Source of the DNA: Bacillus sp. ISL-45
GTDB taxonomy: Bacteria; Bacillota; Bacilli; Bacillales; Cytobacillaceae
Assembly (NCBI RefSeq): GCF_018613195.1
Contig: NZ_JAGGQQ010000013.1
Span: 48,838 to 112,837 of the forward strand
Reading direction: 5' to 3'
Length of the DNA: 64,000 nucleotides
The notes beneath the pieces are model-generated. The model did no database searches. It saw only the letters and a list, made by a program, of their open reading frames with translations, and was not told where the DNA came from. The position numbers and the translations under genes were made by a program. This document shows, piece after piece, positions 8,539-17,148 of this stretch; the first letter of the stretch is position 1, and every line of letters begins with the position of its first letter.

Positions 8539-9753
8539 ATGACAACACCAGTTAAAGTACTTAAGGAGTTAAAGGAAATTATTACAGGTAACGTTGAGCT
8601 TAATAAGGAACTTTACTTATCGACCAGCCATGATATCCATGAAAGACCGGAAATCGGCAATGAAGAATTTTTCGCCTCTGCCCGGCTTATCAAGATTTTA
8701 GAGGATGAAGGTTTTCAAGTAGAAAAAGCTGTGGCGGGACACCAAACCTCCTTTGTTGCACGGAAAAAGGCTGAAAAAGGTGGACCATCAATCGCCTTTC
8801 TGGCAGAATATGATGCCCTTCCGGGGTTAGGCCATGCTTGCGGTCATAACATCATTGGCACGACAAGTGTTGCCGCTGCGATCGCGCTAAGCAAAGTGCT
8901 GGATGAAACTGGCGGTGAAGCGGTCGTATTTGGAACGCCTGCCGAGGAAGGCGGCCCTAACGGAAGCGCTAAAGGAAGCTTTGTAAAGCATGGCCTTGTT
9001 GAGGGAATCGATGCGGCATTGATGCTGCACCCTTCCGGACAAACAAGGTTGACAACGTCTTCCCTTGCTGTTGATCCACTCGACTTTGAATTCATCGGCA
9101 AGCCAGCCCATGCAGCCGCATCGCCTCATGAAGGTATCAATGCACTGGATGCGGTGATCCAGCTTTTCAATGGTATTAATGCATTGAGACAGCAGTTGAC
9201 TGATGACGTACGAATCCATGGAATCATCACCCATGGAGGTGATGCACCGAACATCATTCCTGAATATGCAAAAGCAAGGTTCTTTATCCGGGCTGCAACA
9301 CGGAACGGTTTAAATGAAGTAACCAGCCGTGTCAAAGCAGTCGCTGAAGGGGCAGCCCTGGCAACAGGAGCAAAGCTGAATATTATTGCTTTCCAAAATG
9401 AGGTTGATAATCTTCTGTTGAATGATCGATATAATGAAGTTTTTAAAAATGTCATCGAAGACCTTGGGGAGACAGTTGCAATTGATGAAAGGGACGGAAT
9501 TGGCTCAACCGATGCAGGCAATATCAGCCAGGTCGTGCCAACCATCCATCCTTATATCAAAATTGGACCGGACAATCTTGTTGCCCATACTGTTCCATTC
9601 CGGGAAGCAGCCGCTTCTCATCAGGGGGATGAAGCCTTGCTTAAAGGGGCAAAAGCATTAGCTTTGACAGCTTTTCAATTAATCACAGACCAGGATTTAT
9701 TAAAAGATATAAAGGCTGAATTCGAGAAAAGAAAAGCTGCGGAAAATAATTAA
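8539..9753 (+). CDS. M20-family metallopeptidase / amidohydrolase
   Basis: A 404-residue zinc-dependent hydrolase of the M20D type (aminoacylase, N-acyl-amino acid or aminobenzoyl-glutamate hydrolase relatives). Visible are the metal-binding GHACGH at residues 98-103, the general-base PAEEGG at 134-139, and the dimerisation insert beginning near GKPAHAAASPHEG. ATG 8539 has AAGGAGG at the right distance; the upstream extension of 39 codons has none. It follows metQ by 217 bp, so it may hydrolyse N-acylated sulfur amino acids, but that is inference from neighbourhood. No signal peptide, so cytoplasmic. Confidence 0.88.
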   Translation: MTTPVKVLKELKEIITGNVELNKELYLSTSHDIHERPEIGNEEFFASARLIKILEDEGFQVEKAVAGHQTSFVARKKAEKGGPSIAFLAEYDALPGLGHACGHNIIGTTSVAAAIALSKVLDETGGEAVVFGTPAEEGGPNGSAKGSFVKHGLVEGIDAALMLHPSGQTRLTTSSLAVDPLDFEFIGKPAHAAASPHEGINALDAVIQLFNGINALRQQLTDDVRIHGIITHGGDAPNIIPEYAKARFFIRAATRNGLNEVTSRVKAVAEGAALATGAKLNIIAFQNEVDNLLLNDRYNEVFKNVIEDLGETVAIDERDGIGSTDAGNISQVVPTIHPYIKIGPDNLVAHTVPFREAAASHQGDEALLKGAKALALTAFQLITDQDLLKDIKAEFEKRKAAENN

Positions 9754-9773
9754 TTCCTATTTACTTCATATGA

Positions 9774-9803
9774 GAACCCTTGTACAATCGCAAGGGTTCT
9801 TTA
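9774..9803 (+). terminator. Terminator after M20 peptidase gene
   Basis: GAACCCTTG / CAAGGGTTC stem of nine pairs with an 8-base loop, followed by TTTATAAT. It lies 20 bp after the stop codon. Confidence 0.75.
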
Positions 9804-9857
9804 TAATGTTCGAAGTCAGCTATCCTTGATTGGCCCATTAATATAACTAGCTCAAAC

Positions 9858-9891
9858 AAAAGAACAGAAGCAAGACTACTTCTGTTCTTTT
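9858..9891 (-). terminator. Terminator overlapping the stop of the small gene 9876-9998
   Basis: On the minus strand AAAAGAACAGAAG, loop TAGTCTTG, CTTCTGTTCTTTT. A 13-bp perfect stem that contains the stop codon in its loop, so the small upstream gene has its own transcript end. Confidence 0.75.
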
Positions 9892-9998
9892 GATCCTGCC
9901 ACACTGATTAAGAAATCAATTGCTTCCATTTCTTCACGGGTCAAATACTGTCCTATATCTGGATTCTTCAAAATGGCTTCTGCTTGTTCGATCGTCAT
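9876..9998 (-). CDS. Small protein of 40 residues, unknown
   Basis: An open frame from ATG 9998 with AGGAGAG at good distance and a dedicated terminator. The peptide begins MTIEQAEAILKNPDIGQY and continues with LTREEMEAIDFLISVAG; it is acidic, predicted helical, with no membrane segment. The ILKNPDIGQYLT stretch looks like a short protein-binding helix-turn-helix. I do not recognise a family. Ribosome site, terminator and amino-acid composition together make it a probable real gene. Confidence 0.6.
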   Translation of the reverse strand: MTIEQAEAILKNPDIGQYLTREEMEAIDFLISVAGSKEQK

Positions 9999-10162
9999 TA
10001 GATTCTCTCCTGAACTAAAATTATTCCTTCTATACTATCGGATGAGAATGGGTGTTTTTTAATACCCACTACACTAATCCGGATTACGCCCCTGAAAGCA
10101 GCATTCGATTGATTTAAACCGCGAACTGCTTTCCTTCTATTCAAAAAATACTAAAAACTTAA

Positions 10163-10191
10163 TTGACTTGTGAAGAGTTAGTAGATATAGT
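10163..10191 (+). promoter_or_regulatory. SigA promoter of brnQ with long leader
   Basis: TTGACT (10163-10168), 17-bp spacer, TATAGT (10186-10191): a near-consensus promoter. The leader to the brnQ start is about 190 nt. It contains a small TTCTTCT/AGAAGAA hairpin but no T-box or riboswitch core that I can identify, and no leucine/valine-rich leader peptide. Confidence 0.7.
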
Positions 10192-10390
10192 AGTGTGTAT
10201 TATTCTTCTTTTGGGTTGCATGAGAAGAAAGGCTACATTTCCTTGTGATTCACTGAACAAGACTTGACTGCCTTTCCAGCGATTGGAATTTTCTTTCCTG
10301 TTTATGAGGATTTATAGAAATTTCTCCTGATCCACCTAAAGAAGTGCTTGAACCAGAATTCACAACATCAAGAAGAGGAGACAAGTGTAT

Positions 10391-11755
10391 ATGCAGCAAA
10401 AAATTTCGTTTTCAACCTATGCCCTGATTGGGACCATGCTATTTGGAATGTACTTTGGAGCGGGGAATTTGATATTTCCTATTCAACTAGGGCAGCTGGC
10501 AGGCACAAACTTCTGGCCAGCATTAATTGGATTCCTTGTAACAGCCATCGGCCTTCCTTTTTTAGGCATATTGGCGATTGGCCTTTCAGGAAGCACTGGT
10601 CTGCGTGATCTAGCCAGCAGAGTGCACCCTATTTTTGGTATCGGCTTTGCGACAGTTCTTTACTTGACGATTGGGCCCTTTTTCGCGATTCCACGAACCG
10701 CCACTGTTCCATTCGTTGTTGGCTTTGAACCCTATATTGCTCCAGGACAAGCTGGTTTGTGGCTGGGGATTTTCAGTTTCGTTTTCTTTGCCATCGTTTA
10801 CTTCTTCTCACTGCATCCTGCGAAGGTGATGGACTACATTGGGAAATACCTAACACCCGCTTTTCTTGTATTTTTATTTTTATTAATTGGCATCTCCATC
10901 ATGAAGCCTATGGGCAGCTTCGGGGAACCGAGCGGTGCTTATGCAGATTTAGCTTTTATGACAGGATTCAAAGAGGGATATAATACAATGGATGCCCTTG
11001 CCTCCCTGGCATTTGGAATTGTTGTCATCAATGCCATTAAAGGCCAAGGAATAACCAGCACAAAGGATATTGCCAGGGCTACATTGAAATCTGGTATCTT
11101 CGCAATGACATTGATGATGCTGATATACGGACTTATAACATATATGGGCGCTTCCAGCGCATTGGTTATTGGAACATTCGAGAATGGCGGACAGATTTTT
11201 TCTGCAGTCGCCAAACACTATTTTGGGCCCTACGGTGCAATCCTGCTGGCTATCATTATTGTTCTTGCATGTTTAAAAACAAGCATTGGGTTAATCACGG
11301 CATGCAGCGAGTTTTTTCATGATTTATTACCAAAGGTTTCTTATCAAAGGTTTGTGCTTCTTCTTTGCATCGTTTCTTTCACAATCGCAAACTTTGGTTT
11401 GAACAATATCATCCAATTTGCTGTACCTGTTTTAATGTTCCTGTACCCATTAGCAATCATCCTCATCTTATTAACTCTGATATCACCGCTTTTCGGAAAT
11501 AAGCAAAGCGTATATGCGGCTTCAATAGCGATGACATTCTTTGTGAGTGTTTTTGATGGCTATAGCGCTTTGGTCGTTAATCTGCCGAATATAGATATTT
11601 CTTTATTCAACTCTGTAACGTCTATATACAAGGATTATCTACCTCTATACGCTATTGGTCTTGGCTGGATCATTCCAGCGTTCCTAGGTGCAGTCATCGG
11701 TTATATTTTGCCTAAAGCTCAATTACCGGTGAAAAAATACCAAAAAGAACTGTAG
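10391..11755 (+). CDS. brnQ: Branched-chain amino acid transport protein (LIVCS family)
   Basis: A cation-coupled importer of leucine, isoleucine and valine in the cytoplasmic membrane: 454 residues with about twelve hydrophobic helices. The N terminus has the family signature FGMYFGAGNLIFPIQLG, and internal landmarks LGIFSFVFFAIVYF and SIYKDYLPLYAIGLGW are typical of BrnQ. GAGGAG at 10375-10380 suits ATG 10391; an in-frame GTG at 10385 would be only four bases away. It is a single-gene unit with its own promoter and terminator. Confidence 0.94.
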   Translation: MQQKISFSTYALIGTMLFGMYFGAGNLIFPIQLGQLAGTNFWPALIGFLVTAIGLPFLGILAIGLSGSTGLRDLASRVHPIFGIGFATVLYLTIGPFFAIPRTATVPFVVGFEPYIAPGQAGLWLGIFSFVFFAIVYFFSLHPAKVMDYIGKYLTPAFLVFLFLLIGISIMKPMGSFGEPSGAYADLAFMTGFKEGYNTMDALASLAFGIVVINAIKGQGITSTKDIARATLKSGIFAMTLMMLIYGLITYMGASSALVIGTFENGGQIFSAVAKHYFGPYGAILLAIIIVLACLKTSIGLITACSEFFHDLLPKVSYQRFVLLLCIVSFTIANFGLNNIIQFAVPVLMFLYPLAIILILLTLISPLFGNKQSVYAASIAMTFFVSVFDGYSALVVNLPNIDISLFNSVTSIYKDYLPLYAIGLGWIIPAFLGAVIGYILPKAQLPVKKYQKEL

Positions 11756-11780
11756 ATTTTTTCTGCAGTTCTTTTCTTTT
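11743..11780 (+). terminator. Terminator of brnQ, overlapping its stop
   Basis: AAAAGAACTG / CAGTTCTTTT, ten pairs, followed by CTTTTCTTTT. The 5' arm contains the last codons of brnQ. Confidence 0.8.
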
Positions 11781-11844
11781 CTTTTCCTACTTTAAATATT
11801 CAAAATTTTCAAAAGGAATCTACAAGCGGCTGCCCGGAAGCAAA

Positions 11845-11967
11845 TTATTTATTTTGTTTCCTTTGAGCTTTTAATGCTACCTTTTCAAAACCATTTCCTC
11901 TTTCCTCCGCAAATTCAATATCTGCTTTTGGCATAGCTTTATTGTGCTTTGGCTTATTTTTAGCCAT
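11845..11967 (-). CDS. Small basic protein of 40 residues, unknown
   Basis: ATG 11967 with a purine-rich GGTGGTGAAG upstream. The product, starting MAKNKPKHNKAMPKADIEF and ending KVALKAQRKQNK, is rich in lysine and asparagine with no membrane segment. The composition recalls small spore or nucleoid proteins, but I cannot match it to a named family. Confidence rests on the start context and sensible sequence only. Confidence 0.5.
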   Translation of the reverse strand: MAKNKPKHNKAMPKADIEFAEERGNGFEKVALKAQRKQNK

Positions 11968-12152
11968 TTTCTTCACCACCCATCATCCTTAATGTCATGT
12001 TTTTACCAAGTGCCAGTTACTCTATATTGGTGTCATCCGCCATTCTCTAGTTTGTGTTTCTTTTCTAAGGTTATGCTTTCCGTTCCAGGCAACGTGGATT
12101 ACTTCTTATCATTTCTTATGCATTGAAAATTTGCTGGATGACGGAAATATTA
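11968..12152. other. Intergenic, no gene seen
   Basis: Contains an open frame without ribosome site on the plus strand; otherwise AT-rich spacer up to MITE copy A. Confidence 0.4.
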
Positions 12153-12336
12153 GATGATGATTCGTAAAGATTGTTGTTAAAATCCTAAAGCCGATTTTAA
12201 CGTATATAAAGTCATTTTGCTGGTCAGTATTAAGTTTGCAGGCTCTTTTCTCATTATAAAGAATCAAGTTTGCAAAGAAAAAATGTCATTCAATCCTATT
12301 TTTTAGTCAATAGTAACAAAGTTTGAGAAAAGAGCC
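12153..12336 (-). mobile_element. MITE copy A (degenerate left end)
   Basis: One of six copies of a ~180-bp repeat. This copy lies in the minus orientation (its GGCTCTTTTC end is at 12336). It shares the GTTAAAATC-N8-GATTTTAAC hairpin, the central GAGAAAAGAGC-type block and the terminal AAAGTTTGAGAAAAGAGCC. The left end (near 12153) has lost the GGCTGTTTTC terminus, and I find no target duplication. It lies about 100 bp upstream of the DUF1259 gene. Confidence 0.85.
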
Positions 12337-12433
12337 TTTTTAAAAAAGGTATTTATCCCAAGATACATATCCAGACATGTCCTTCTTACATGAATAAACT
12401 GATTATTAATAGGTATGAAAGGAGGTGATTTGG

Positions 12434-12997
12434 ATGGAAAGAAGAGAATTTGATGACTTTGGCAACCAGATGTCATTCCGATTTTCAAAACGCCGTCATG
12501 GACATGATAATCATAACCGGTTTGAAAGGGAATTTGAATCGAGTGACAATCACCATGGTGCAAGGAGAGAAGACCAACACTCTCGCCGAAGAGAGGTCGG
12601 AGGAATAAGCACTTCGATGTGCGAGAAGCTTGCCGACATTATCGGAGGAGATGTATTGACCGATACTCCAGTCTGTGTTGTTTCTCGTCTCAGAAATATA
12701 AAAGCCACTATTTTAGGACGCCGTACACGTTCCCCGCTTGCGCTGCCATTTGCACTGTCCTTTGAAAATAAGAGAAATGGGAAGACACTTAATCTTGGTG
12801 AAACAGTAATTCTTCAAAAGGAAATTAACCCTTTCCTGACTGAATTGCGGAAAAGAGGCATCATAGTAACTGCCGTCCATAACCACTGGCTTTTTGAAGA
12901 CCCACGGTTAATGTATATGCATTGGGAAAACATTGGGGATCCATTTGAGTTTGCTAAAGACAGCATTGAAGCCGCTAAAGACGCTGGTTTATTCTAA
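12434..12997 (+). CDS. DUF1259 domain protein (LppY/LpqO-like)
   Basis: 187 residues. The first ~55 are highly charged and rich in arginine, histidine and aspartate (RRHGHDNHNRFE), probably disordered. The rest matches the DUF1259 fold: PVCVVSRLRNIKATILGRRT, then the conserved VTAVHNHWLFEDPRLMYMH and GDPFEFAKDSIEAA. The function is unknown; the HNHW...H pattern suggests metal or ligand binding. No signal peptide is present, unlike mycobacterial LppY/LpqO. ATG 12434 follows GGAGGTGAT; an in-frame GTG at 12425 lies inside that site. Confidence 0.85.
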   Translation: MERREFDDFGNQMSFRFSKRRHGHDNHNRFEREFESSDNHHGARREDQHSRRREVGGISTSMCEKLADIIGGDVLTDTPVCVVSRLRNIKATILGRRTRSPLALPFALSFENKRNGKTLNLGETVILQKEINPFLTELRKRGIIVTAVHNHWLFEDPRLMYMHWENIGDPFEFAKDSIEAAKDAGLF

Positions 12998-13080
12998 TAG
13001 AAATACCCTATGAACTAGTAAATCTAACTTCTTTAAGATTTTTATCCCTATACCATTTGTCATGCCACTTACCAGCCAAT

Positions 13081-13118
13081 AAAAATGCTGCCGATGAAAT
13101 TAACGGCAGCATTTTTTA
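13081..13118 (+). terminator. Bidirectional terminator
   Basis: AAAAATGCTGCCG, ten-base loop, CGGCAGCATTTTTT. It serves the DUF1259 gene on the plus strand and may stop tcyABC transcripts from the other side. Confidence 0.85.
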
Positions 13119-13255
13119 TATAGGGACACTTCAGCAATACAATGTCATTTCTTCTAATTTTGTTTGTCCGCATGCTTCCAGGACAAGGACCAAACTTCTT
13201 GGGTATCTCCCTGTTCGATAACTGTCTTATAGTTTAGGTTGACAAAAGAACTGTC

Positions 13256-13990
13256 TTACTGAATCATCCGCAGAAATTGTTTTGTACGGTCAGCTGTTGG
13301 ATTGGTGAAAATACTGTCAGGTGCTCCCCGTTCAACGATAACACCGCCGTCCATAAAAATTACTTCATCAGCTGCTTCCTGGGCAAATCGCATCTCATGA
13401 GTTACTACGACCATTGTCATGCCCTCGTTTGCCAGGTCCTTCATAACTTTTAATACTTCCCCAACAAGTTCAGGATCCAGGGCAGATGTCGGCTCGTCAA
13501 ACAACATCACTTCTGGTTCCATCGCTAGCGCCCTTGCAATCCCTACACGTTGCTGCTGGCCGCCTGACAGTTGAAATGGATAAAAATCCATTTTGTCAGA
13601 AAGCCCCACTTTTTCCAGAAAGAATGCTGCTTTCTGGCGCGCCTTATCTTTCGTTTCTTTTTTAACGGTTACCGGTCCTTCCAAAACATTCTCCAATGCC
13701 GTCATATGAGGAAAGAGATTATATCCTTGAAATACCATCCCGGTAAGACGGCGGAACGATGAAATGGATTTTGGAGAAACCTTTGCTGAAAAGTCGATTT
13801 TCTGTCCGCCAATCGAAATCTTTCCTTCTGTTGGTGTTTCAAGGACATTCAGGCAGCGCAGAAATGTTGTTTTGCCGGAACCTGAAGGACCGATAATAAC
13901 GACAACTTTACCCTTGTCAATTTCAAGATCAAGTCCTTTTAATACTTCCAGCTGGTCAAAAGATTTCCTTAAACCTTTAATAGAGATCAT
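13256..13990 (-). CDS. tcyC: Cystine ABC transporter, ATP-binding protein
   Basis: A 244-residue polar amino acid ABC ATPase. Walker [10 protein letters not shown] is at residues 34-42; [30 protein letters not shown] and the H-loop VVVTHEM follow. The protein ends in the usual QFLRMIQ. Substrate is taken from the strong TcyA-like binding protein in the same operon. The ribosome site AAGGAGG is clear. Curiously, the frame stays open for 32 codons after the TAA. Confidence 0.9.
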   Translation of the reverse strand: MISIKGLRKSFDQLEVLKGLDLEIDKGKVVVIIGPSGSGKTTFLRCLNVLETPTEGKISIGGQKIDFSAKVSPKSISSFRRLTGMVFQGYNLFPHMTALENVLEGPVTVKKETKDKARQKAAFFLEKVGLSDKMDFYPFQLSGGQQQRVGIARALAMEPEVMLFDEPTSALDPELVGEVLKVMKDLANEGMTMVVVTHEMRFAQEAADEVIFMDGGVIVERGAPDSIFTNPTADRTKQFLRMIQ

Positions 13991-14014
13991 AAATATCCTC
14001 CTTTCACTGGCAAT

Positions 14015-14722
14015 TTACCGAGAAACATATCGGTCCAGCCGATTTTCAATTCTTCCCTGAGCAATTGAAAGAATAAAACAGATAACCCAGTAAATGAGTG
14101 CTGCTTCAGTATAGAGAAGAAGAAATTCATAATTTGTAGTCGCAATTTCCTGTGCTCGCCGGAACATTTCGGTTAATAGAATCATGGATGCAAGTGAAGT
14201 ATCTTTTACTAAACTTATAAAAGTATTGGATAGGGGCGGAATGGATACCCTTGCCGCCTGAGGGATAATGATTCTCCTTAATACCTGCCTGCTGCTCATT
14301 CCTATGGAATATCCCGCCTCCCATTGGCCTTTTGGTATAGAAAGAATGGCTGCCCTTATAATTTCGGAAGCATATGCACCAACATTCAGGCTGAAACCGA
14401 TTATCGCAGACGGCCACGGATCCAGAGTAAGCCCGATCGTAGGCAAACCATAGAACAAGATGAATAATTGCACCAGCAAAGGTGTCCCTCTTATCGCGGA
14501 AACATAAACCCTGGCAATCATCCGGAAAATCTTCACGTCTGAAATCCTGGCAAGTGCAGTCAGGACGGCTAATCCTATTCCGCAAATAAAGGATATCAGT
14601 GTTAAGGGGATTGTATAAAAAATAGCCCCCTGTAATAGGGGGACAACTGAGTTTTGGGCAATTTCAATCAGTCTTGCCAACCTTTCAGGGTCAGCCAGTA
14701 TGTTATTCAAGTACATTTTCAT
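14015..14722 (-). CDS. tcyB: Cystine ABC transporter, permease
   Basis: A 235-residue membrane subunit of the HisM/TcyB type with about five helices and the motif [17 protein letters not shown], followed by the EAA-like loop [22 protein letters not shown]. The start overlaps the end of tcyA by about 20 bp and no strong ribosome site is seen there, so translational coupling is likely. ATG 14722 is the first of two close candidates (14716 is the other). tcyC follows after 24 bp. Confidence 0.88.
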   Translation of the reverse strand: MKMYLNNILADPERLARLIEIAQNSVVPLLQGAIFYTIPLTLISFICGIGLAVLTALARISDVKIFRMIARVYVSAIRGTPLLVQLFILFYGLPTIGLTLDPWPSAIIGFSLNVGAYASEIIRAAILSIPKGQWEAGYSIGMSSRQVLRRIIIPQAARVSIPPLSNTFISLVKDTSLASMILLTEMFRRAQEIATTNYEFLLLYTEAALIYWVICFILSIAQGRIENRLDRYVSR

Positions 14723-15527
14723 CAAACCATTTTAAAGAGATTTTGTCATAGGTACCGTCAGCGATCATATCTGCAAGTGCACCATTTACCGCCTCGACAA
14801 GAGTATCGCTGTCTTTTCTGAACATTAAACCGCTTTTGGAAGCATCTTCGCTCTCTGCAATGATTTTAACTTTTGCGTCTGGTTTTGCCTTTTTAAAATC
14901 AAGGAAGGAAAGGTTTTCATTGATAGTTGCATCAACACGTTTAGATAAAATCAGTTCGATGGACTGATTAAAGCCATCAACACCAACAATTTCTGCACCA
15001 TTTTCCCTTGCAATGTCAGCATAGTTGCTAGTCATTGACTGTGCCGCCTTTTTACCTTTCAAATCTTCGAAACCCTTCAATTCATTATTATCTTCATGAG
15101 CAATCAATACTGCCGTAGATGTGATATAAGGGCTAGAGAATAAATACTTCTCTTCTCTTTCCGGCTTTATGCCCACTTGGTTTGCGACCATATCAAAACG
15201 CTTAGCATCAAGGCCAGCAAACATTGCATCCCATTGAGTTTCTTTGAACTCTGCTTGAACCCCTAGTCTCTTGGCAACTTCTTTTGCTATATCAACATCA
15301 AAACCGGTTAAATTCCCGTCCTTGTCATGGAAAGTAAATGGAGGATATGTCCCCTCTGTCCCCACAAGAAGTTTCCCTTCTTTTTCTACCTTGGCAAGAA
15401 CTGAGTTTTCTTCCTCAGTTGCGTCGTTACCTTGTAGCACCTTATCATCCTTTTCCTGCCCACCGCACCCAGATATTAAAAGAACGGCAGTAAGAATTAG
15501 AATCAGTAAAAATGAAAGTTTTTTCAT
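14703..15527 (-). CDS. tcyA: Cystine-binding lipoprotein
   Basis: A 274-residue extracellular solute-binding lipoprotein. The signal peptide ends in lipobox ISGC (Cys21). The mature part carries the SBP family 3 signatures [14 protein letters not shown] and [15 protein letters not shown]. The stretch [19 protein letters not shown] then VANQVG strongly resembles B. subtilis TcyA, which supports cystine as substrate. ATG 15527 follows AGGAGG; 13 upstream codons in frame are not used. First gene of the operon, with a good SigA promoter 40-70 bp upstream. Confidence 0.9.
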   Translation of the reverse strand: MKKLSFLLILILTAVLLISGCGGQEKDDKVLQGNDATEEENSVLAKVEKEGKLLVGTEGTYPPFTFHDKDGNLTGFDVDIAKEVAKRLGVQAEFKETQWDAMFAGLDAKRFDMVANQVGIKPEREEKYLFSSPYITSTAVLIAHEDNNELKGFEDLKGKKAAQSMTSNYADIARENGAEIVGVDGFNQSIELILSKRVDATINENLSFLDFKKAKPDAKVKIIAESEDASKSGLMFRKDSDTLVEAVNGALADMIADGTYDKISLKWFDENVLE

Positions 15528-15568
15528 TTTAATTCCTCCTATTTCAGTTGGTTTAGTCAGATTCAATT

Positions 15569-15597
15569 ATCATAATTGATTTTCTTATGATAGTCAA
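15569..15597 (-). promoter_or_regulatory. SigA promoter of tcyABC
   Basis: On the minus strand TTGACT (15597-15592), 17-bp spacer, TATGAT (15574-15569), about 40 bp before the tcyA start. Confidence 0.75.
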
Positions 15598-15947
15598 AAG
15601 TTTAAACTTCACTTAAAGACGACTCGAATAGTCTTTATTAACTATTATTTAAAAATTTTACAACAAAGAAAATTCCTGATTGTTTATCAAGCATTAAATT
15701 ACATTTTCAAAATCTCTTGTTTTCTTTACTTTCTCCCAGTAAGCAAAATGGCATGCTCTTTTCATCCAATTACTTTGGAACTTTCCCAGCGACGCAATAT
15801 GCTTAAAGCCATTTATTCATTTGGATTCTTGTTTGCAGACTTCAATAGTTTGTAAAGCATGGCATTAAATAAGAACTATTTTTGCACATTATTCTCCTTA
15901 AATCGGAAAACATAAACTGGTCAACAAAAATCCAGGAGGGAAACATT
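15598..15947. other. Intergenic between divergent tcyABC and coat gene
   Basis: AT-rich, no gene found. It must hold the coat gene promoter. I looked for SigE/SigK-type boxes and found none convincing with correct spacing. Confidence 0.5.
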
Positions 15948-16583
15948 ATGCAAAACATGAACCAAAACGGCAATCAAATGGCAGCAAACATGCCAATGAA
16001 TCAAGGTTTGTCAAACAATCATGGGGGACATGAGCTCTTTGATGCTCATGAAGTGATCAGTGGAATCATTTGTATGCTTGATCAGTACCTAATTTATGAT
16101 CAGCACATTAAGGATCCCGAGCTAAAAGCAATTCTGCACAAGCAGTCTGCCTTTGTCACTCAAACATATAACACAATAGTCGAGAGTTTTAAAACCGGAC
16201 AAGATCCAACCATACCGACTCAGCAATACGAAATGACCCAGAATAATGATGTTGTATATGGTCTCAAGCCGGGGGAGCCGAAGAAACCTATGCAGTCACT
16301 TAATGAGATTTCTGATCAGGGCATTTCAGGATTTATGCTGGGCCAGGCAAAATCGATGTCATCCATGCTTGCAATGGCGGCACTGGAAATGACAAATCCA
16401 GTACTTCGACGTGTGATTGCGGACAGCGTCCCGAATTTCATTGAACTGAGCTATGAAATTTTCCTTTATCAAAACAAACATGGCTATTATCAGGTTCCAC
16501 AATTGATGCAGCAGGATATGAACCAAATGCTGACAAGCTACACCCAGTCGAATTCTCAAAAGCCAGGTTCCATGACTAACTAA
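15948..16583 (+). CDS. Spore coat protein, CotF family
   Basis: 211 residues. The N-terminal ~25 are rich in N, Q, M and G (MQNMNQNGNQMAANMPMNQG), a low-complexity start common in coat proteins. The rest is the ferritin-like helical CotF domain, with HELFDAHEVISGIICMLDQYL and, near the end, IEIF-like (IELSYEIFLYQNKHGYYQVPQL). Expected to be made in the mother cell during sporulation. AGGAGGG precedes ATG 15948. It is a single-gene unit with its own terminator. Confidence 0.87.
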   Translation: MQNMNQNGNQMAANMPMNQGLSNNHGGHELFDAHEVISGIICMLDQYLIYDQHIKDPELKAILHKQSAFVTQTYNTIVESFKTGQDPTIPTQQYEMTQNNDVVYGLKPGEPKKPMQSLNEISDQGISGFMLGQAKSMSSMLAMAALEMTNPVLRRVIADSVPNFIELSYEIFLYQNKHGYYQVPQLMQQDMNQMLTSYTQSNSQKPGSMTN

Positions 16584-16590
16584 GATTAAT

Positions 16591-16628
16591 AAAACAGGAA
16601 AGAAGTCGCTGATTTCTTTCCTGTTTTT
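16591..16628 (+). terminator. Terminator of CotF-like gene
   Basis: AAAACAGGAAAGAA, short loop, TTCTTTCCTGTTTTT. A 13-14 bp stem directly after the stop. Confidence 0.85.
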
Positions 16629-16828
16629 GATTAGATCAAAAAGCTTTCTGCCAATTTCGTGCAGATAGTTTATTAAAAAATTTCTCTGGATACTTCAAGA
16701 ATTTTTTCTGCTTTAAGTTTTCTTCATTTTACCCAGAAGTTCGCTCCAACTCCTGATTTGTAATTAAATACCATTCAAAATACCTTTTGCACTTTACCTT
16801 TCTCTCTTTTTCCTTCTACGGTTCATAC

Positions 16829-16853
16829 GTTTATACGGATGATGACCGGGTAT
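16829..16853 (+). promoter_or_regulatory. SigB-type general-stress promoter
   Basis: GTTTAT (16829-16834), 13-bp spacer, GGGTAT (16848-16853). This matches the B. subtilis SigB consensus GTTTAA-N12-15-GGGTAT with one mismatch. It lies about 58 bp before the start of the small lipoprotein gene. Confidence 0.7.
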
Positions 16854-16911
16854 GTTTTAGATAATAATAATCCTATCCAATCAAGGTTGTTTGGATGAAA
16901 GGAGACTTATC

Positions 16912-17082
16912 ATGAAAAAGAAACTATTTTATGGAATCCCCTTGACGCTTGCGATTTTAATTGGTGGATGTTCTGCGGAGACGGACCAGGAAAATGAACC
17001 GCCTGTCGAGGATACTGAAACTGATGTGGAAGATGAGGATTTCAAATTGGATGATGATAAATCAGACAGTAATGGGAAATAA
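16912..17082 (+). CDS. Small acidic lipoprotein, unknown
   Basis: 56 residues: signal peptide with lipobox IGGC at about residue 20, then a short, very acidic tail (VEDTETDVEDEDFKLDDDK). It has no recognisable domain. GAAAGGAGA precedes ATG 16912. The SigB-type promoter suggests induction by general stress. A second acidic lipoprotein (17971-18213) is nearby with a similar promoter; the two share the design of lipobox plus Glu/Asp/Pro-rich tail but not clear sequence homology. Confidence 0.75.
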   Translation: MKKKLFYGIPLTLAILIGGCSAETDQENEPPVEDTETDVEDEDFKLDDDKSDSNGK

Positions 17083-17101
17083 CCCTAAGAGGTAATGATG
17101 T

Positions 17102-17146
17102 AAAAAAATGCTGTTTCTCCGAGGATGGAAGAAGCAGCATTTTTCA
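17102..17146. terminator. Bidirectional terminator between convergent genes
   Basis: AAAAAATGCTGTTTCTCC ... GGAAGAAGCAGCATTTTTC: a long stem with a small internal loop, flanked by A-runs and T-runs, between the convergent lipoprotein and C39-peptidase genes. Confidence 0.8.
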
Positions 17147-17148
17147 TT

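Noticed and set aside
15598..15947. Sporulation-sigma promoter for the CotF-like gene
   Set aside because: Boxes resembling CATA-type -10 exist, but spacing to any -35 is wrong. I report none.
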